Shown: positions 58,590-64,000 of the stretch, one piece after another
Position numbering within the stretch: position 1 is the stretch's first letter
How the letters are laid out: each line of letters starts with the position of its first letter
Source of the DNA: Epiperipatus broadwayi
Taxonomy: Eukaryota; Onychophora; Udeonychophora; Euonychophora; Peripatidae
Assembly (NCBI GenBank): GCA_028023455.1
Contig: JAQFVV010000012.1
Span: 3,314,023 to 3,378,022 of the forward strand
Length of the DNA stretch: 64,000 bases
Direction: 5' to 3'
Notes under the pieces: model-generated
What the model saw: the letters and a program-made list of their open reading frames with translations, nothing else
The model's database searches: none
Told to the model about the DNA's origin: nothing
Made by a program: the position numbers and the translations under genes

Positions 58590-60022
58590 GAGGAGGTGAG
58601 ACATGCAATTAAATTTATGGAGAAAGAGAAGCCTCCAGATAATGATGGAATTATAATTGATATATTAAAAGAAGCAGGTGAAGAAATAAATTTTTTTTTA
58701 GCAAAGTTATATACCAAATGTCTAAATAATAGAATGCAGTATTAATATTAATATTTAAAAAAGGTGATAAAGAAGTCATTAAAAATTACAGATCTATCTG
58801 TCTTTTATCAGTTTTAGATAATTACAAACCGTCTACAGAAAACACTGGATTTCCACCAATCAAGAGAAACAAGCTGGATTTAAAAGTGATTTTAGTACAG
58901 TAGATCAAATACAGGTATTGAGAGAAATTATAGAAAAGATAAATTAATATGAATTGCCACTATGCTTAGGATTTGTAGACTATGAAAAAGCATTTGATTC
59001 TATACACATTTCTTCAGTGATTAAAGCATTGGATCATCAAGGTGTAGATCCAGGATATTGTCATATTTTAATGAATATTTATAAAAATGTAACAGCAACA
59101 GTTAGATTACATAATGATAATAGGAAAATCAACATTGAAAAAGGGTGTAAGGCAGGGTGACTCCATATCTCCAAAAAATTTTACAGCAGTGTTGCAAGAA
59201 GTATTTTGTGGATTAAAATGGAAAGTTAAAGGAATGAAAGTAAATGGAGATTATTTAGGTCATTTAGTTGTTTTTGCAAATAATGCTTTATAGCTACAGG
59301 AAATGTTGCAGGAGTTATCATATGAAGGTAGGAAACTGGGACTAAAGATAAATGTTAAAAAAACTAAAGTAATGTTTAATAGATTTTCTCAAAATATGAA
59401 AATAAATATTGATTATGATAAGTTAGAAGAAGTTAACAGTTACAAATACCTTGGTCAGATTATTAATACAGATGGAAAGATAATGTATGAAATTAATCAT
59501 AGAATTAAACTTGGTTGGAGTGCTTTTGGTAGAAATAACTTGATACTAAAAGGAAATATGCCTATGTGTTTGAAAAGGAAGGTTTTTAATAAATGTGTTT
59601 TGCCAGTTCTTACTTATGGATCTGAAACTTGGACACTTAATAAAAGAGCAATACAGAGACTTCAGACCACTCAAAGAAGTATGGAAAGATGAATGTTGGG
59701 AGTAACAAGAAAGGATCGAAAATGCAATGTATGGGTAAGAGCACAAACAGGTGTTACTGACCTCATTGAAAAAATTAAAAGATTGAAGTGGAGTTGGGAT
59801 GGACATATTGTTAGAAGAAATGATAATAGATGATGAATTGAAATTTTAAACTGGATTCCAAGAGATTGTAAAAGACCCAGAAAGAGACAACATGTGAGAT
59901 GGATGAAATAAGAAAGTGTGCAGGGGTGATGTGGAGAAGAGAAGCTAAAGATAAGAAAAGATGGATTGAACTAGGAAAGACCTTCATCCTGCAGTGGATT
60001 GATAATGGTTGATGATGATCAT
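58590..60022 (+). pseudogene. RTE-type LINE, RT to 3' end, inactivated
   Basis: The largest RTE copy here. Frames read EVRHAIKFMEKEK and DNDGIIIDILKEAGEEIN (RT fingers), then LGFVDYEKAFDSI (motif A, 58966-59004). RQGDSISP (motif B) follows after a frameshift near 59150. VVFANNAL stands where F-A-D-D should be (59268-59290), so both catalytic aspartates of motif C are lost, and a stop follows. From 59303 a 129-codon open run continues through KTKVMFNRFSQN, YKYLGQIINTDG and VLPVLTYGSETWTLN, then GVTDLIEKIKRLKWSW. It ends with CTGCAGTGGATTGATAATGG and a short GAT repeat. The N-terminal endonuclease is missing, so the copy is 5'-truncated. It is close to the fragment at 31329-31822. Confidence 0.92.
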
Positions 60023-60456
60023 GACTTCCCTTCATATTTCATCAAGTGAGCTAAAAGCATTAAACAACAGAATTTTACACTTAGGGTTTGCAATATATAT
60101 ATATATATATATAATTTGGTGTATTTTCTGTTTCAGTTATTTTTTAAAAATTTTCTTAATAGTTTTAATATGGAATGCATTAATTTTTAAGTATTGAAAT
60201 GATTGCTATGACAATGGAATGTTAAAGCAATGAATATGTTATTATTACTACATAAATTAACAAATTAATTCTATTTGTTTAAGATACACTCACAATAAAA
60301 TTTACAATCTTAATAAAATTATTATTGTGTCTGGATTCTGTGTATGTTTATTTATGACATTCATAATTAGTCAGTTATAAATGTTACAAATATTTAATTT
60401 CCTAAATGAATATGTCATTATGTTTATGTTATAGGTGAAGTATTTAAGTTGGAATG
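60023..60456. other. AT-rich spacer
   Basis: It contains a (TA)n tract at 60091-60112. No gene recognised. Confidence 0.4.
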
Positions 60457-61335
60457 ATATACACCTGGGTCTCTTTTTACGCGGACTTATTTAACACAAT
60501 TTTGAAGTTATGCGATTCATGTTTCACCGGAAGTCGAAATCCGATAATGCGCTATTACTTTAAATAATAAATTTCGCGCACTTATGTTATATTGAAAGTA
60601 ATAGCACATTATTGGAATTCGACTTTCATCTTAGTAATTTCAATATTTTCAGTGCTTTATAATAGTAAGATTTTATGCAATAATGAAATTAAAATCATGA
60701 TTTCCACATTTTATGTATACACATATTAAATTTTACAAGATTATAATGTAAATTTGTTCAAACATTGTGCGTGTTAATTTTGCATTTAAATCACATTCTG
60801 TTTTTTGCTTTTTAAAAAAGAACGTAATCAATTATTATTTTCTTATTAATGACACTAATCATTAATGTGCTCTTAAATTCCAATGAGAGTTAAATGGCTG
60901 TATGTCTGGATATCGCAAGCTTCGTAAACAATTAATAAAATCATCGTCTCAAAGATTAATTACTAATTATGTTGTCACCAGAAAACCATAATAATTGAAA
61001 CGTGTATAAAAAAATGTAAATTACTGTACTGTAAATTATGCATAAAAATATATTATTTTGAATAAAATTAAATATTATAGTTAAAAAAAGTTTGTCTTGT
61101 ATCAATTTTTTTCAAATTTGAAATTTTTTATTAGTCATATTTTATTTCCTTATTTTTTTTTGCATGAATTTTAAAGTAATTTTACGTTGGTGCTTTGCTT
61201 TTACGCGAATTTTGAAAAAGTACAGACTGCATCCCCCCTTTTTCAATGTAAGTTATGTCTATTTTTGTGCGATTTCATTTGCGCATGTTTTCTGAGGAAC
61301 CTATCTATCATGTAAAATGAGACCCAGGTGTATAT
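60457..61335. mobile_element. TIR element (MITE-like), ~880 bp
   Basis: The left end ATATACACCTGGGTCTC then TTTTTAC is the inverse of the right end GTAAAATGAGACCCAGGTGTATAT. The terminal ATAT/TATA may include a TA target duplication. Just inside both ends are CG-containing words unusual for this window (TTTTACGCGG near 60475, TTTTACGCGAA near 61200, TTTCGCGCACT near 60573). An inner pair, AAGTCGAAATCCGATAATGCGCTATTACTTT (split here as AAGTCGAAATCCG and GCGCTATTACTTT) against AAAGTAATAGCACATTATTGG, forms a second inverted repeat at 60530-60630. No transposase frame, so non-autonomous. Confidence 0.85.
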
Positions 61336-61769
61336 AAAATATATTTTTTCAATGCAGTATTGTAAGAATGCAGTGTAAATTGTTTTAATTTTTATTAAAA
61401 GGGTATCATTTATGTTTTTAAAGGTAAATAATTTTTATATGTAATCATTGTGAAATATTTTTATTTATTTATTATTATTATTGTAAAAGAAATTTTAGTT
61501 TTGGAATAGCAGGATGAACAAGCATAACTTTGTATTTAAAGATGAAAATGATGTCATTTATACAAGGTTATAAAAAGAATGAATGATTTGAATTCACTCT
61601 TTAACATCTTGACCTTCATTGAAACATATCCAATTTTTTTTATATATTTTATTTTTATTTTATGAATATTTGCTTGATAATTACAAACTAATCGAATAAA
61701 AAGGATTGTATTTGTCTGGGAGACCAGACTCATTTTCTGAATACTTGTTAACTCTTAAAGTCCAAGATG
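61336..61769. other. AT-rich spacer
   Basis: No gene recognised. Confidence 0.4.
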
Positions 61770-62330
61770 CCATCTTTAATTTTAAAAAAATTACAACAAA
61801 TATAATTTATAACATATCTTCTATTTGAATACAGTAAATATAAAAGTATATACATTATTAGAATCATCAAATATGAAAAAATGTAATAAAGCTGATAAAA
61901 TAATCATTATCTCTAAAAAATATTAAAAAAGAGATGTTTAATACTTTTAAACATGTTTATTTTTACATTGGTTCACAAATTCTAAATTTTGAAAGTTAAA
62001 TGTTAAAATAACCATTTCATAGATATCTTCATCACATTTATCATAAAATGCTGAAAAATTGATATATGACTTGTCTTACCTGAGATAATTTTTTATAGTA
62101 AAAATTATAAAAACTGTACGATTGGTGACTTTCATTTTTATTAGCAGACTCAGATCTTGTCTTTCCATGCAGGATATTTGCTAGTCCTTTCATGCAGAGA
62201 TCTGTTAGAAATTTTTGATTTTAGTGAGGAAAAAAAAATAACAGTAAGAACAGTGCATGAGATATTATGCAAAGAAAACTTTAGTAAATTGCAATTTATG
62301 AAAAAATATAATAAACAACAAAATATTTTT
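61770..62330 (+). repeat. Dispersed repeat Rep-2, copy 2
   Basis: Collinear with 12140-12735, in the same orientation. It overlaps most of a 100-codon open frame at 62157-62459, which is broken in the other copy and so is not coding. Confidence 0.7.
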
Positions 62331-62354
62331 TTTATTATGTTATGCGCACTGATT

Positions 62355-62405
62355 ATGGTGTATGAGAGTGAAGGACTGAGGGTGCTTGAAAGTCTGTATT
62401 CAAGA
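62355..62405 (+). mobile_element. FB1 terminal fragment
   Basis: GTATGAGAGTGAAGGACTGA then GGTGCTTGAAAGTCTGTATT matches the right terminus of the FB1 copy at 2397-2700 (GCTGAAGGGAGTTTGAAAGT then CTGTGTTC). Confidence 0.6.
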
Positions 62406-62595
62406 GATTATTACAAAATCATAACAAATGAATACAGCACTACTGTAATAATGCAATAATCGAATGAGCATATAAACAATCATATAAATAAAATCATAAA
62501 AATAATCGAATGAGCATATAAACAATCATATAATCATATAATCATAAAATATTATCTATCTTTATAACATTTTCTTTATGGTTGACACATTGCAG

Positions 62596-62686
62596 GCTCA
62601 TCTTTGGTCATTCTCAGGACTCGGCTCTAAGTGTCTTTATTAAGCTTCTTGACCAAGTCAAGCAGCGAGACTCTCTGCTTTCGCCT
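62596..62686 (+). CDS. Internal exon of an unidentified host gene
   Basis: A 91-base exon. The acceptor is GGTTGACACATTGCAG (AG at 62594-62595) and the donor CCT|GTGAGT (GT at 62687-62688) is close to consensus. The incoming phase leaves one base (G), then 30 codons are read without a stop: LIFGHSQDSALSVFIKLLDQ followed by VKQRDSLLSP. The exon ends in phase 0, which fits the next exon exactly across a 457-base intron. The amphipathic pattern (LSVFIKLLDQVK) suggests an alpha-helical, perhaps HEAT- or ARM-like protein. I do not recognise the gene. G+C content is well above the flanks, as expected for real coding sequence. Upstream exons must lie further left or be hidden in the repeats. Confidence 0.78.
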
Positions 62687-63143
62687 GTGAGTCTACATGA
62701 TGATACTTGGGTAAAAGTTTTATTTTCCTCTTAATCTTATTAAGATACCCTTTTCTCTGCATTGACTTTTTCAAGTTTCATTCTGAATGCTATGTAAATT
62801 TTTATAAAGTTCAACTGTATATTACTATGTTACTATGTTTAATAAATTTATTTTAAAACAAAAACAATCATATAAATAAAATCATAATATATCTTGCCTA
62901 TTGCACTAAATATAGGTATATGATTGAGTCTGGATGTGTATGTTTTAATATCATTGCAATGTAAATTGCCTAAACTTGTATAGCATATTTATTGTTTTCT
63001 ACATATATTTAATTATATAAAAAAATAAGTAATAAAACTAATTGAATACTCACTGAGTCATTAAAGCATTAGATGTGGTTACCACATTTGTCCTTGCAGA
63101 TAAAAAATGACTTCAATCCTTTTTTTTTTTTTTGACATTGCAG

Positions 63144-63236
63144 CTTCCAAATCTGAACTGCCATGAAAATGAACTTCTAGAAAAAGAAGCCTTACGTATA
63201 ATACAGACAATACTAATTTCATATCCATATCAAGCG
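63144..63236 (+). CDS. Next internal exon of the same unidentified gene
   Basis: A 93-base exon of 31 codons. The acceptor is strong: a ~17-base T-run then GACATTGCAG (AG at 63142-63143). The donor is GCG|GTAAGA (GT at 63237-63238). Entry and exit are both phase 0, in frame with the exon at 62596-62686. The product segment reads LPNLNCHENELLEKEALRII followed by QTILISYPYQA, a helix-prone stretch. If the donor were skipped, the frame would run another 14 codons to a TAG at 63279. The gene evidently continues beyond the window. No family assigned. Confidence 0.78.
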
Positions 63237-64000
63237 GTAAGAGAATGCAATTCAGCCGTTAAAAAACTTTATGGTTAGTAAATCTAAAAAAAAAAAAAAG
63301 AGAAAAAAAATTAAAAATTGTATTTTAGAAAAAAATCATAAAAAATTCAAATTTCATCACAGAAAAGAATATATAGATCTTTTTAATCGTAATAAAATGG
63401 CAGAAACATGATTGTTACATTTAAACAAAATCTTTTAATTATGAAACGTCAAAATTGTTAATATATTGTTATATATGATGATTATTTCTACCTACTGATA
63501 TACCCTTTTGTAATGCGGATAGAATATTTTAATATTAGATTAAAACCTTTTTTTTTTCTATTTTATATACATCATAAATGGAGATCAGCATCTGCTTATT
63601 TATAATGCTATTACAATACTAAATGTTTGTTAAATAGAGGACAAAATAATTCAATATTTCAAGAGTATTGAAATCTGACAAGTATACTTTATTTTTGGAT
63701 AACTATTATAATACGTTTTTCTTCATTTGGATTAATGGACATCATAGATTTATTTAAAGCTCACAGAATAGACATTCAAACTATTGTGTTTCTTTGAAGT
63801 ACCTCTGTAGAATGACAGTGTTCAGGTCATATATTATTGTGTTTTATTTATATATTTATTTGTATTATATTTTATTAATGTTATTGATTACAATATAAGT
63901 TAGTTGATTGTTTGTTTGTGGATATGAAATAGGAGAAAGTTTAGTTTAGTTTAAATTTAAAATTTATATCCTAAATTTTAATACTTAAAATTTTAATTTA
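63237..64000. other. Probable intron, AT-rich
   Basis: It follows the GTAAGA donor. No further exon was recognised before the window ends. Confidence 0.5.

Noticed and set aside
59546-60035. Minus-strand open frames over the RTE copy
   Set aside because: They are antisense shadows of the LINE coding sequence, which is read on the + strand.
62157-62459. 100-codon + strand open frame near the host exons
   Set aside because: It overlaps dispersed repeat Rep-2 and an FB1 end fragment, and the frame is not kept in the other Rep-2 copy.

Overview
The window is very AT-rich (my estimate is roughly three quarters A+T) and has no operons or ribosome-binding sites. It contains spliced coding sequence, retroposons with target-site duplications, a U2 snRNA-like locus, microsatellites and many decayed transposons, so it comes from an animal nuclear genome. 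The U2-like locus reads like protostome U2 (GATCAAAGTG, GGGGCTTGCTC). With Penelope-like and RTE-type retroelements and a tRNA-Gly-type SINE, this suggests an invertebrate, probably a protostome. I cannot name the species.

Host genes are almost absent. The only convincing host coding sequence is at the right edge: two phase-compatible exons (62596-62686 and 63144-63236, + strand) with good splice signals, from an unidentified helical protein. Most of the window is intergenic or intronic and built from repeats.

Layout. 1-5.1 kb: a ~166-bp tandem repeat, a ~970-bp palindrome, foldback family 1 (FB1) copies, a GATA array, a Penelope GIY-YIG relic and a dispersed repeat. 7.8-8.7 kb: a large FB1 palindrome. 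9.6-11.6 kb: a decayed gag-like reading frame (-). 13.35-15.29 kb: direct plus inverted ~376-bp repeats whose copies lose cytosines on the + strand only, the oddest signal here. 19-25.5 kb: a SINE, foldbacks, an RTE tail, two GIY-YIG relics and foldback family 2 (FB2). 27.1-30.0 kb: a nearly complete Penelope-like element (-) with RT and GIY-YIG domains, inverted termini and a hammerhead-ribozyme-like motif. 30.0-31.3 kb: a foldback array split by a SINE with a clean target-site duplication. 31.3-31.8 kb: an RTE fragment. 31.9-46.8 kb: mostly featureless AT-rich DNA. 46.77-46.96 kb: U2 snRNA-like. 51.3-54.8 kb: FB1 and FB2 copies, a duplicated segment and a GC-rich island. 58.1-60.0 kb: a ribozyme-like hairpin and a longer RTE fragment. 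60.46-61.34 kb: a TIR element.

The picture is one of layered transposition. Penelope and RTE supply reverse transcriptases, a tRNA-derived SINE has hopped into older foldbacks, and several families of inverted-repeat elements make up much of the spacer DNA. No defence system, CRISPR array or gene cluster was seen. Positions of repeat boundaries are by eye and may be off by about 5-20 bases.
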